A DNA stretch of 27,445 nt from JBDTLH01 sp039934875 (lineage in GTDB: Bacteria > Acidobacteriota > Terriglobia > Terriglobales > Acidobacteriaceae): the NCBI GenBank assembly GCA_039934875.1, contig JBDTLH010000281.1:1-27445 (forward strand), written 5' to 3'. The translations under genes and the position numbers were made by a program. This document shows positions 16,485 through 24,360 of this stretch, piece by piece (position 1 is the stretch's first letter; every line of letters begins with the position of its first letter). Under the pieces are notes generated by a model. That model did no database searches. It saw nothing but the letters and a program-made list of their open reading frames with translations, and was not told the origin of the DNA.

Positions 16485-17147
16485 CTACTTTTCCTTCACT
16501 GGCCTCACCCAGACTTTCTCCGCCACGGGACGTCCGACTGAGGTCTTCCCGTCCGGCGTCTTCAACGTAAGCGTCTGGTCGTAGTTCTGGCACAGCACCT
16601 GTATGGCGACGCCGGGGCGCAGTCCACGATCGTCGAGGAATTGCAGCAGCCCTCGGTCGCGCTCATAGACGCTGGCCACCACATATCCCGAAGCCGCCTG
16701 CGCCTCCGAGAGCAACCTCCATCCCCGCCTTCTCCGTGCTGCCGGCGTCTCCGGAGTCGCCTCATTGCCGTGCGGACACACCCCCCCGCGCCCCAGTTTT
16801 TGTGCCAGTTTGGCCTCAAAGTCCGCGGAAATCGCATGTTCTAGCCGCTCCGCCTCATCGTGCACCTTGTACCACTCCATGCCGAAGACCTCCGCCAGCA
16901 TGCGCTCGATAAGATGGTGCCGGTTGATGGTGCGGCGGGCAATCTTCTTGCCTTCGGAGGTGAGCTGCACGAGGCCTTCCCCGCTCACCTGCACAAACCT
17001 GTCTTTCTTCAGCCGCCGCAGCGCCATTGTGACCGCCGGCGCCGAAACACTCAGGCGGTGCGCCAGCGCCGCGGAGATCACGACCTCGCCTTCCGCCTCC
17101 GCTTCCAGAATCGCCTTCAAATAATCTTCTTTCGAGACGGTAATCAT
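16485..17147 (-). CDS. mntR: DtxR/MntR-family metal-dependent transcriptional repressor
   Basis: A 220-residue metalloregulator. Residues 1-65 form the winged helix (SVSAPAVTMALRRLKKDRFV as recognition region), followed by the dimerisation domain with metal ligands in VHDEAERLEHAIS. The region around CPHGN is typical of full-length DtxR proteins, and a FeoA/SH3-like C-terminal domain follows (LLQFLDDRGLRPGVAIQVL). Asp8 in SKEDYLKAI matches the Mn-selective Asp8 of Bacillus MntR rather than the Met10-type site of DtxR. The ATG at 17145-17147 has AGGAG four bases upstream and begins at the family's start; the frame is open 54 codons further without homology. It probably represses mntH, and perhaps itself, when Mn is plentiful. 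Confidence 0.9.
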   Translation of the reverse strand: MITVSKEDYLKAILEAEAEGEVVISAALAHRLSVSAPAVTMALRRLKKDRFVQVSGEGLVQLTSEGKKIARRTINRHHLIERMLAEVFGMEWYKVHDEAERLEHAISADFEAKLAQKLGRGGVCPHGNEATPETPAARRRRGWRLLSEAQAASGYVVASVYERDRGLLQFLDDRGLRPGVAIQVLCQNYDQTLTLKTPDGKTSVGRPVAEKVWVRPVKEK

Positions 17148-17318
17148 CTCACTCCTGCCCCATAGTAACGCAGCGAGGCACGCAGTTAATCCTGGCCTGG
17201 GCACGCCCGCGGATTTTGGGCAGCCCCCAGCATTGGCGGCCTCCTGAAAGCTGTGTGCAAGAGAACACTCCAGAACGCAAAAATTGGCCAAATATGTTCC
17301 AGCATGCAACGGCGTGGT

Positions 17319-18320
17319 TTAGTGCCGCAGTGAGTGCAGAATGTCGATCCCGGATTGATGCTGGAAAGGCGCGGGATTGAAGGTCAGCACAAACAAGAGC
17401 AGCGCCAGCACCGCCACCCACGTCTGTGCGGGCGAAAGCGCGGGCTGCTCAGGCACATGCGGATGCCGAAAAAACGGTAGGAACAGGATCGCGCCCCAAA
17501 GCAGCCATCCGCTCCATGCGAAGACCCCCAGCAGTATCAGCGATACTGCGACCAGGGGCGAAATGACGCGGTGGATCGCCGGACGGACCGCGTACAGTAT
17601 GTGTCCGCCGTCGAGTTGTCCGCCAGGAATGAGGTTGAGCGCGGTCGCGAAGATGCCCACCCATCCCGCCAGCAGTATCGGATGGGGCTGAATATAGGCC
17701 AGCAAGTGCGGCAGATGTGATGCCGGCAGCAGCCAACGCAGCAGTGAAACCGCGAACGGCGTTCCAAAGATGGTGTCGGGATCAAACGCGGACGGCAGCA
17801 TCGGCTTCGAGAGCACAAGCCCGGCCATCACGAGCGGGAGGGCAACGCACATCCCGGCAAGAGGGCCGGCAACTCCGATATCGAACAATACCTTGCGGCT
17901 GCGAAAGGGCGCCCGAATCTTGATCACTGCCCCTACCATTCCGATGAGCGTCGGAAAAGGCAGGAAAAATGGCAGCGTCGCGTCCACACGGTGCTTGCGG
18001 CAGTAGAGATAATGTCCCATCTCATGCGCCAGAAAAAACGCCAGCAGCGCGAAGCTGAACGGCAGTCCGTGCGCGAGCTCCCGCGGATTTCGCATGACCC
18101 AGCGCAGCGGAAAAGCGTCCGCCGATGGCCCGACCCCGGACCCAAAGATGGGAAGATCGTGGACGAAATTATAATTAAGCCGCGCCCCCACCATGGTGCT
18201 GGTAGCCAGGGTAAGCAGCAGCAACAACAAATGAACGCCATACCGCGGACGCGGCGCGGCAGCGCGAAACAGCAGCGGCGCAATCTCTGTCTGGGTTTCC
18301 GTGGTGGGCAGTTCGGGCAT
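17319..18320 (-). CDS. Site-2-type membrane metalloprotease (peptidase M50)
   Basis: A 333-residue polytopic membrane protein. The zinc motif HEMGH is at residues 99-103 within a hydrophobic helix, and the second conserved motif NLIPGGQLDGGH is at 229-240 with Asp237 as the third ligand. Other helices are near 29-47, 148-170, 212-230 and in the C-terminal part. No PDZ or CBS domain is visible, so it resembles the compact archaeal/plant EGY1-like S2P group rather than RseP. It would cleave membrane-embedded substrates; none is identifiable nearby. It sits 24 bp downstream of the HU gene and could share its promoter. The ATG has no well-spaced SD (AAGG abuts it). Confidence 0.87.
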   Translation of the reverse strand: MPELPTTETQTEIAPLLFRAAAPRPRYGVHLLLLLLTLATSTMVGARLNYNFVHDLPIFGSGVGPSADAFPLRWVMRNPRELAHGLPFSFALLAFFLAHEMGHYLYCRKHRVDATLPFFLPFPTLIGMVGAVIKIRAPFRSRKVLFDIGVAGPLAGMCVALPLVMAGLVLSKPMLPSAFDPDTIFGTPFAVSLLRWLLPASHLPHLLAYIQPHPILLAGWVGIFATALNLIPGGQLDGGHILYAVRPAIHRVISPLVAVSLILLGVFAWSGWLLWGAILFLPFFRHPHVPEQPALSPAQTWVAVLALLLFVLTFNPAPFQHQSGIDILHSLRH

Positions 18321-18344
18321 CCTTGTGGCGTCGAATGTTGGATG

Positions 18345-18614
18345 CTAGAAGATGGTCTGCAGGTCTTTGCCCGGCTTGAATCGCACTGCCTTGCCTGGAG
18401 GAATATTGACCTCCGCGCCGGTACGCGGGTTTCTCCCTATTCCGGTCTTGCGGGGCCGCACATTGAACACCCCGAAGCCGCGCAATTCAATCCGCTCGCC
18501 TTGCGCGAGAGACTGCTTCATGCTCTCGAAGACGGTCTCTACCGCGATCTCCGCCTTGGTCTTGGTGATGCCGGTGCGCTGGACGACTTCGTTGATGATA
18601 TCGAGCTTGATCAC
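18345..18614 (-). CDS. HU/IHF-family DNA-binding protein
   Basis: An 89-residue nucleoid protein of the HU/IHF family that bends DNA as a dimer. The signature GRNPRTGAEV is present near 60-69, with the intercalating Pro at position 63. RGFGVFNVR forms the beta-saddle and VRFKPGKDL the end. Length is typical. It starts with GTG at 18612-18614, with GGAG six bases upstream. A near-consensus promoter lies directly upstream (18635-18663), giving a very short leader. HU versus IHF-alpha cannot be separated safely by eye; ELRGFGVF and the RxxR before TG are IHF-like, so no symbol is given. Confidence 0.95.
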   Translation of the reverse strand: MIKLDIINEVVQRTGITKTKAEIAVETVFESMKQSLAQGERIELRGFGVFNVRPRKTGIGRNPRTGAEVNIPPGKAVRFKPGKDLQTIF

Positions 18615-18919
18615 TGGGAACTCCGGTTTAGCAGATGCTAGTGGCTGTTTGCTGCAATGTCAATCCGGTGGGCACAGCGACCGTCGATGGTTCGTTTTGA
18701 CGAACTTTTACCGTCCTGCCTGCATTGCTACTCACGCGGAGAGATGAGGCGGTGCTACGGGTACCTGCTTGCGCATGACGCGCGCCACCGTGGATAGAAC
18801 AGTATGCATGCCAAATGGCACCCTGTTTGACAGAGCGTGAACGTCGGCATGTGGCAGTGGGGAACGCGTTGACCTCTGATAATCTGTCGGTTACTTATCC
18901 AATCGAGGTTACGGCAGCA
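18615..18919. other. Divergent intergenic region between the HU gene and dcd
   Basis: These 305 bp contain the HU promoter (18635-18663). Toward dcd there is a TTGACC at 18869-18874 and a perfect TTGACA at 18827-18832, but neither has a good -10 at 16-18 bp. The dcd frame is open back to 18815 without family homology. Nothing else is recognised. Confidence 0.6.
18635..18663 (-). promoter_or_regulatory. Sigma-70 promoter of the HU gene
   Basis: On the minus strand, a perfect -35 TTGACA (complement of 18658-18663) is separated by exactly 17 bp from TAGCAT (complement of 18635-18640, four of six matches to TATAAT). Transcription would begin near 18628, leaving a leader of about 14 nt that still contains the GGAG ribosome site before the GTG start. 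This is the best promoter match in the window. Confidence 0.65.
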
Positions 18920-19474
18920 ATGGCAATCAAGAGCGACCGCTGGATCCGCAAGATGGCGCACGACCACGAAATGATCACTCCCTTTAGTGAGAAGCAGGTG
19001 CGCGAAGGCGTCATCAGCTACGGCCTCTCCTCTTTCGGATACGACCTGCGCGTGGCCGACGAGTTCAAGCTCTTCACCAACGTCAACAATACCGTCATCG
19101 ACCCCAAAAATTTCGATGAGCGGTCGTTTGTTACCATTCAAACCGGATGCGCCATCATTCCACCCAACTCGTTCGCCCTGGCTCGTTCCATCGAATACTT
19201 CAAGATCCCGCGCGACGTGCTCACCATCTGTGTAGGCAAAAGCACCTACGCGCGCTGCGGCATCATCGTCAACGTCACTCCCTTCGAGCCCGAATGGGAG
19301 GGCTTCGTGACCCTGGAGATCTCCAACTCCACGCCGCTACCCGCAAAAATTTACGCCAATGAAGGCCTCTGCCAGATACTCTTTTTCCAGTCCGACGAAC
19401 CCTGCGAAACCAGCTACGCCGACCGCGCTGGCAAGTATCAAAACCAGCAAGGGATCGTGCTTCCCAAGTTGTGA
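18920..19474 (+). CDS. dcd: dCTP deaminase
   Basis: A 184-residue dCTP deaminase of the dUTPase-like trimeric family, converting dCTP to dUTP for thymidylate synthesis. It begins AIKSDRWIRKMA as in other dcd proteins. GKSTYARCG (106-114) supplies Ser108 and Arg112, VTLEIS supplies the catalytic Glu133, and ETSYADRAGKY near the C-terminus closes the active site. Length is typical of the longer bacterial dcd group. The ATG at 18920 was chosen by family alignment; the open frame extends 35 codons upstream without similarity. The SD is weak. It is followed after 67 bp by a small membrane protein on the same strand. Confidence 0.96.
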   Translation: MAIKSDRWIRKMAHDHEMITPFSEKQVREGVISYGLSSFGYDLRVADEFKLFTNVNNTVIDPKNFDERSFVTIQTGCAIIPPNSFALARSIEYFKIPRDVLTICVGKSTYARCGIIVNVTPFEPEWEGFVTLEISNSTPLPAKIYANEGLCQILFFQSDEPCETSYADRAGKYQNQQGIVLPKL

Positions 19475-19541
19475 AGAGAACCTTTGTAGATGGGAAATCT
19501 CCGCTGTTTTCTGACTGTTCAATGCATAGGATTCAGAGGAA

Positions 19542-19814
19542 ATGACGCGATCAACTGCCAAAGTATATGTCCTCCTGGTCGGGCTGCTTCCGTATTTCGC
19601 AGGTTGCCTGCTCGTGGTTGCTACTCGTGACCACTGGTTTTGGATCATCGCGGGTTTGCTTACAATTGTCCTCTGTACCTCATTCGCATACATCATCAGG
19701 AGTAGCGCCGATAAGCAGCGGGCAAAGCAAATGCTCATCGCTGATCCGATCCTGTACGGATTCGAATTCTTCATCTCAGCCGTGATGGTTCGTTACATGA
19801 TTCTCGGACGATAA
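19542..19814 (+). CDS. Small hypothetical membrane protein
   Basis: A 90-residue protein not recognised as a named family. It has two clear membrane helices, about 9-27 (YVLLVGLLPYFAGCLLVVA) and 33-52 (WFWIIAGLLTIVLCTSFAYI). A charged linker (SSADKQRAK) follows, then a third weaker hydrophobic segment near 70-87. AGAGGAA directly precedes the ATG, so the SD is good in sequence but close. It lies between dcd and sua5, on the same strand as both. The composition (no frame-shadow look, sensible hydrophobic periodicity) supports coding. Confidence 0.65.
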   Translation: MTRSTAKVYVLLVGLLPYFAGCLLVVATRDHWFWIIAGLLTIVLCTSFAYIIRSSADKQRAKQMLIADPILYGFEFFISAVMVRYMILGR

Positions 19815-19834
19815 CGGCGTTTACACTAAAGGCG

Positions 19835-20875
19835 ATGAACACCGAGCGACTCAACGTCGATCCTGCTGACGCCAGCGCCTTTCATCCCGCCATCCTCCGG
19901 GCGGCCGAGATGCTGCGCGCGGGGAAGCTGGTCGCGTTCCCCACCGAGACCGTCTATGGACTGGGCGCGAACGCTCTCGATGCCGATGCCGTCGCCCGCA
20001 TCTTCGAAGCCAAGGGCCGTCCCGCCTGGGACCCGCTCATCGTCCATGTATCCGACCCGGAGATGGCGCGGACCCTCATGGTCGATGTCACGGAACAGTT
20101 CAATCGCCTGCAGCAGGCGTTCTGGCCCGGCGCGCTCACCCTGCTGCTGCGCAGAAGCGATCGCGTCCCCGACATCGTCACCGCCGGACGCAGCACCGTC
20201 GGCCTGCGCATGCCCTCCCATCCCACCGCGCACGCTCTCATTCGCGCTGCCGGTCTTCCCATCGCCGCGCCCAGCGCTAATCTGTTTTCGCATACCAGTC
20301 CTACCACCGGCTCCCACGTTTTGCATGACCTGGACGGACGCATTGACGCCCTCCTCGACTCCGGACGCGCTACCATTGGCGTCGAATCGACGGTCCTCGA
20401 CATCACACAGTCCCCCGCAATCATCTATCGCCCCGGCTCAGTCACCCGCGAGCAGATCGAAGCCCTGATCGGCCCGGTCGCAGTCTATGCCCACAAACAG
20501 GAGTTGGCACTCGAAGGCGGAGTGCTCCCCTCCCCCGGCGTGGGGCTACGCCACTACGCCCCGAACGCGAAGCTGGTGTTGGTCGAGGGCGGTCTCACAG
20601 AACTGGTGCAAACCGCGCGCGAACAGACGCAATCCGTCGCCCACAATCGCCTGGGCATCCTCGTCCCCACCGATTGGAAGGTGCCCGAATTGGGGCCAAG
20701 CATTTTCTTCCCCTGGGGCAAGTGGCGGTGTTGGGATGAACTCGCGAAACGTCTCTACCTCGCGCTGCGTTATCTCGACGATCTCGGTGTAGAGATGATC
20801 CTCGCGCCCCTGCCAGATCACGATGGCCTGGGCGCCGCACTGCGCGACCGTCTGCAGAAAGCTGCGCGGGAATAG
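19835..20875 (+). CDS. Threonylcarbamoyl-AMP synthase (long Sua5 type)
   Basis: A 346-residue enzyme making threonylcarbamoyl-AMP from threonine, bicarbonate and ATP, the first step of the t6A37 tRNA modification. The YrdC domain (about 15-200) has FPTETVYGLGANAL (35-48), the KGRPAWDPLIVHV segment (60-72), GLRMPSHPTA and APSANLFSHTSPT. The C-terminal SUA5 domain (about 220-340) follows after the linker LPSPGVGLRHYAPNAKLVLV, so this is the two-domain YwlC/Sua5 form rather than short TsaC. The ATG at 19835 lies 20 bp after the small membrane protein. Its stop at 20873-20875 abuts the open frame of rapZ. Confidence 0.94.
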   Translation: MNTERLNVDPADASAFHPAILRAAEMLRAGKLVAFPTETVYGLGANALDADAVARIFEAKGRPAWDPLIVHVSDPEMARTLMVDVTEQFNRLQQAFWPGALTLLLRRSDRVPDIVTAGRSTVGLRMPSHPTAHALIRAAGLPIAAPSANLFSHTSPTTGSHVLHDLDGRIDALLDSGRATIGVESTVLDITQSPAIIYRPGSVTREQIEALIGPVAVYAHKQELALEGGVLPSPGVGLRHYAPNAKLVLVEGGLTELVQTAREQTQSVAHNRLGILVPTDWKVPELGPSIFFPWGKWRCWDELAKRLYLALRYLDDLGVEMILAPLPDHDGLGAALRDRLQKAARE

Positions 20876-20979
20876 TGGTGCGTCTCGAATTCTCGAAGCT
20901 GCCGGAACAATGCAGCCCCTGGCGACTGTGCCGCCCCGCGGCTCCGAGACTCTCACGATTTCTGCTACCATCACCCCTG

Positions 20980-21930
20980 ATGCCGCGAAAGTCCCCACCG
21001 GCCGCACCCCCGTCCAAGCGCAAGCCGCAATCCGCCGTCGCCCGCGCCATCGGACGCGAAGGCCGCGACACCACCGACCTCGTCATCATCACCGGCATGT
21101 CCGGCTCCGGCAAGGCATCCGCCCTGAAGGCATTTGAAGACCTGGGCTACTACTGCGTGGACAACCTTCCCATCGACCTCATCCCGCAATTCGCGCAGCT
21201 TGCCATGACCTCCTCCGAGATCGAGCGCACGGCCATCGTCGTCGATGTGCGCGAGGGCCAATCGCTGGAAAAATTTCCCCGCATGCTGCAGGAATTGCGC
21301 AAATCACTCAGCACGAAGCTCATCTTCCTCGAAGCCAAAGACGACATCCTGGTGCGCCGTTACAGCGAGACACGGCGTCCTCATCCTATGGGCCGCAGTG
21401 AGACTGTTCCGGATGCCATCACCGCCGAACGCACCCGCCTGGAGCCCATCCGCAACGTTGCCGACGTCGTAATCGATACCTCCAAGCTCAACGTTCACGA
21501 GTTGCGCGCCCACATCATTGAAAAATTCGGCCGCGAAGCCCAGGACCACGCCCGGAGCCTAATGACCGCCGTGGTCAGCTTCGGCTTCAAGAACGGGGTT
21601 CCCTCCGACGTGGACCTGGTCTTCGACGTGCGCTTCTTACCCAATCCGCACTTCATTCCCGAGTTTCGTCCGCTCACCGGCAAAAACGCCAAGGTCGCGA
21701 AATACGTTCGCTCCTTCCCGCAGACCCGCGAGTTCCTCAAGCGCACCGACGAGATGCTCAAATTCCTCCTCCCCTATTACATCCGCGAGGGCAAGACCTA
21801 TCTCACCATCGGCATCGGCTGCACCGGAGGCCAGCACCGCTCCGTCATGATCGCCGAAGAACTCGGCAAGAGCCTCGCCAAAGCCGGATACAACGTCAAA
21901 ACGATCCATCGCGACGCTCCCAACGCCTGA
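20980..21930 (+). CDS. rapZ: RapZ/YvcJ-family nucleotide-binding regulatory protein
   Basis: A 316-residue P-loop protein. Walker A GMSGSGKA is at 39-46, followed by the family hallmark LGYYCVDNLP (55-64). A second hallmark, RRYSETRRPHPM, lies mid-chain. The C-terminal RapZ domain ends with IGIGCTGGQHRSVMIAEEL. In enterobacteria RapZ guides RNase E to GlmZ and so controls GlcN6P synthase; elsewhere the role is less clear, though YvcJ binds and hydrolyses nucleotides. The ATG at 20980 is preferred: the first ~30 residues are basic and proline-rich even so, and the frame is open another 35 codons to a GTG overlapping the sua5 stop. No SD precedes 20980; TACCAT at 20966-20971 would allow a leaderless start. 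Its TGA overlaps the recJ ATG. Confidence 0.93.
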   Translation: MPRKSPPAAPPSKRKPQSAVARAIGREGRDTTDLVIITGMSGSGKASALKAFEDLGYYCVDNLPIDLIPQFAQLAMTSSEIERTAIVVDVREGQSLEKFPRMLQELRKSLSTKLIFLEAKDDILVRRYSETRRPHPMGRSETVPDAITAERTRLEPIRNVADVVIDTSKLNVHELRAHIIEKFGREAQDHARSLMTAVVSFGFKNGVPSDVDLVFDVRFLPNPHFIPEFRPLTGKNAKVAKYVRSFPQTREFLKRTDEMLKFLLPYYIREGKTYLTIGIGCTGGQHRSVMIAEELGKSLAKAGYNVKTIHRDAPNA

Positions 21931-23699
21931 TGCCGCCCATCTCCACTCCACCCCGCCGCTGGATCGTCCGCGATCACGACCACGCCGCCGCCCAACAGCT
22001 CGCGCTCGAACTGAATCTCCCCATTAGCGCCGCCCGTCTGCTCGTACAACGCGGACTGTCCGATCCCGCCGCCGCCGCGCGCTATCTCGACCCCCAACTT
22101 AGCGACCTCCACTCCCCCTGGCTCATGCGTGGGATGCGCGAGGCCATCGACCGCATTCACCGCGCCATCGCGAATAAGGAAGACATCCTCATCTACGGCG
22201 ATTACGACGTGGACGGCACCACCGCCGTCGTCATCCTTAAAACCGCGATTGAACTGCTCGGCGGCACCTGCGATTTTCACGTCCCCCACCGTATCAAAGA
22301 GGGATACGGTATGCGTGAAGACCGCATCGAAGCCGCCGCTGCCGCCGGCGTGAAGCTGGTCATCAGCGTGGACACCGGAATTCGCGCTTTTGCCGCCGCC
22401 CAAACCGCCGCACGCCTCTCCCTCGACCTCATCGTCACCGACCATCACCTGCCTGAAGCCGGCGCCGTCCCCCGCGCGCTCGCCGTCCTCAATCCCAACC
22501 AATCAGGATGTGAATATCCCTGCAAGCACCTTTGTGGCGCGGGCGTCGCATTCAAAGTGGCGCAAGCATTGTTTGAAACCGAGCCGCCGGAGCGTGCCGG
22601 GAAACTTACGCGCAGCTTTCTCAAGATGGTCGCGATCGCCACCATCGCCGACTGTGTCCCTCTCACCGGCGAAAATCGCGTCTTCACTAAACTGGGACTT
22701 GAAGAGTTGCGCCGCCCAGTGAATGCGGGGCTGCGCGCGCTCTTCTTCGTCGCGCAGCTTGATCCCGCGCGCAAACGCCTGCGTTCCTCTGACATCGGCT
22801 TTCGTATCGCCCCCCGCATCAACGCCGCCGGACGCATGGACGTCGCCGGCGATGTGATCGAGCTCTTCACATGCCGCAAAGATGAAGAGCGCGCTAAGGA
22901 ACTCGCAAGCAAACTCGACGGCCTCAACACCGAACGTCAGCAGACCGAAAAGCACATCCTGCGCGAAATCGAAGACCGCATTGCCCTCGATGCCACGCTG
23001 CGCGACTCTTATTGCCTGGTGCTCGATGGCGAAGCGTGGCATCGCGGCGTCGTCGGCATCACCGCCTCCCGTGTGGTGGAGAAGATGTGCCGCCCCGCGC
23101 TGGTCATCTCCCACGATCCAGCCACCGGAGAAGCGCATGGCTCGGGCCGTTCCATCCCCTCCTTCCACTTGCTCGGTGCCCTCGAGTCCTGCGGGCACCT
23201 CTTCACCCGCTTCGGCGGACACGCCCACGCCGTCGGCTTCGCCCTCGATTCCGCCCGCGTTCCCGAGCTGCGCTCTGCGCTCGAACTTTACGCACGCGAA
23301 CGTCTCACCCCCGCCGACTTCGTCCCCCAACTGGAAGCCGATCTCGAAGCTGATTTCGCTGACCTCAACCCCGATCTGCTCCACGCTCTGCGCCGCCTCG
23401 AACCCTTCGGCATCGGCAACGAAGAACCCATCTTGATTGTTCGCAACGCCAAGCTGCTCGAAGCCCCGCGCCAGATTAAAGAAATCCACGCCAAACTGCG
23501 TTTGTTCCAGAAAGGGGCAAAACCCCTCGACGCCCTCGCGTGGCGCATGTATCTCCGCACCCAGAGTGACGCCCTCGTCGCCGGAGACCACCTCGACATC
23601 GCCTTCCGTCTGACCGAAAACGAACACCCCGACTTCGGCGGCATACAACTGGAAGTTGTGGATTGGATGGTCCACCGGGCTCTGCCGGCAAACGCCTAA
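21930..23699 (+). CDS. recJ: Single-stranded-DNA-specific 5'-3' exonuclease RecJ
   Basis: A 589-residue DHH-family nuclease for recombination and mismatch repair. Motif I YGDYDVDG is at 89-96, SVDTG at 146-150, DHH at 171-173 (VTDHHLPEAG), and LCGAGVAFK and INAAGRMDVAGD follow in order. The DHHA1 domain contains GGHAHAVGFAL, and the C-terminal OB domain starts around 460 (ADLNPDLLHALRRLEPFGIG). All metal-binding Asp/His residues are present and length is normal. The ATG at 21930-21932 overlaps the rapZ stop (TGATG), so translation is coupled. It is convergent with the secretion operon. Confidence 0.96.
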   Translation: MPPISTPPRRWIVRDHDHAAAQQLALELNLPISAARLLVQRGLSDPAAAARYLDPQLSDLHSPWLMRGMREAIDRIHRAIANKEDILIYGDYDVDGTTAVVILKTAIELLGGTCDFHVPHRIKEGYGMREDRIEAAAAAGVKLVISVDTGIRAFAAAQTAARLSLDLIVTDHHLPEAGAVPRALAVLNPNQSGCEYPCKHLCGAGVAFKVAQALFETEPPERAGKLTRSFLKMVAIATIADCVPLTGENRVFTKLGLEELRRPVNAGLRALFFVAQLDPARKRLRSSDIGFRIAPRINAAGRMDVAGDVIELFTCRKDEERAKELASKLDGLNTERQQTEKHILREIEDRIALDATLRDSYCLVLDGEAWHRGVVGITASRVVEKMCRPALVISHDPATGEAHGSGRSIPSFHLLGALESCGHLFTRFGGHAHAVGFALDSARVPELRSALELYARERLTPADFVPQLEADLEADFADLNPDLLHALRRLEPFGIGNEEPILIVRNAKLLEAPRQIKEIHAKLRLFQKGAKPLDALAWRMYLRTQSDALVAGDHLDIAFRLTENEHPDFGGIQLEVVDWMVHRALPANA

Positions 23700-23750
23700 C
23701 TTGCTGTGCGACAGAGATACTGGTATAAGCTCCGGGGGCAAATGCGTGGT

Positions 23751-23909
23751 TCAGCACAGGAGGTCGCGTACGGGGTCGCCTTGATGCACGATGATATCGC
23801 TGCCGAAATGTGCGATGCCATCCTCCGAAGTGGATGACCCCTGCGCGGATAAATTCGAGGCAAATAGCAGAACAGCGGAAATCAATAACAAGAGCCAACG
23901 TCGGAGCAT
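23751..23909 (-). CDS. 52-aa ORF with signal peptide, probable truncated secreted protein
   Basis: A 52-codon ORF with a very strong ribosome site: AAGGAGG (complement of 23915-23921) five bases before the ATG at 23907-23909. Residues 1-23 form a typical signal peptide (RRW, then LLLLISAVLLFA, cleavage near LSAQ). The mature part, ending HFGSDIIVHQGDPVRDLLC, resembles by eye the N-terminus of longer secreted proteins with a bactofilin-like repeat; the stop follows the Cys. No continuation is visible before recJ. It is the last gene of the secretin-pseudopilin operon, 27 bp after the pseudopilin stop. It may be a decayed gene or a genuine small exported peptide. Confidence 0.55.
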   Translation of the reverse strand: MLRRWLLLLISAVLLFASNLSAQGSSTSEDGIAHFGSDIIVHQGDPVRDLLC

Positions 23910-23936
23910 TCTTCCCTCCTTAGTCAAATGAAACCT

Positions 23937-24350
23937 TCACCAGGTGCTGTACGCAGTGCCCTCTGAGCTGACACCGGTTGCTCCGCTATGCACATCAATA
24001 ATGCCACCCGTCTCCTGGTCGGGGCTGGCAATTGCATTGTCGTCCTGCACCGGCTGCCATGTCGAGTTGCTGTCCGTGATAGGGTCTTTTGGGAGTTGCC
24101 GCAGATACCCTGCCGAGACCAGCTCATCCAGCGATTGCGGCGCTTTGTCTTTGTCAAGCGTGAACTGGTCGATGGCCGAGCGCAGGGTCGCGAGGTCCTG
24201 CTTGAGCGCCGACTCACGGGCATGCTCCACGCTCTTCTGATAGATCGGGATCGCCACCGACATAAGGATCAACATGATCGTGAGTACGATCATCAGCTCG
24301 ATGAGGGTGAAGCCCCGTTTCGCGATTTGTCTGCATCCGCGCTTCAGCAT
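23937..24350 (-). CDS. gspG: GspG-type pseudopilin (copy 1)
   Basis: A 137-residue type II secretion major pseudopilin. The class III leader has 13 residues with prepilin-peptidase site KRG|FTLIELM (Gly13/Phe14, Glu at +5), then one hydrophobic helix to about residue 36. The GspG-type body follows: LKQDLATLRSAIDQFTLDKD, APQSLDELVSAGYL, LPKDPITD, and a C-terminal WQPVQDD-to-IIDVHSG region like the calcium-binding end of GspG. The ATG has GGGAG three bases upstream. It lies 10 bp after a second pseudopilin of the same type. It would be processed by a prepilin peptidase not present in the window. Confidence 0.93.
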   Translation of the reverse strand: MLKRGCRQIAKRGFTLIELMIVLTIMLILMSVAIPIYQKSVEHARESALKQDLATLRSAIDQFTLDKDKAPQSLDELVSAGYLRQLPKDPITDSNSTWQPVQDDNAIASPDQETGGIIDVHSGATGVSSEGTAYSTW

Positions 24351-24360
24351 CTTCTCCCGC

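Noticed and set aside
17148..17309. 54-codon N-terminal extension of mntR
   Set aside because: The ATG at 17147 has a good AGGAG and starts exactly where DtxR-family proteins start.
18816..18831. Sigma-54-like site TGGCAC-N5-TTGAC upstream of dcd
   Set aside because: The essential -12 GC is GA here, and there is no sigma-54 activator or reason for such control of dcd.
22503..23741. 412-codon minus-strand ORF antisense to recJ
   Set aside because: recJ on the other strand has all catalytic motifs in order. The antisense translation is rich in Glu, Gly, Val and Phe with no family resemblance, as expected for a shadow frame in GC-rich DNA.
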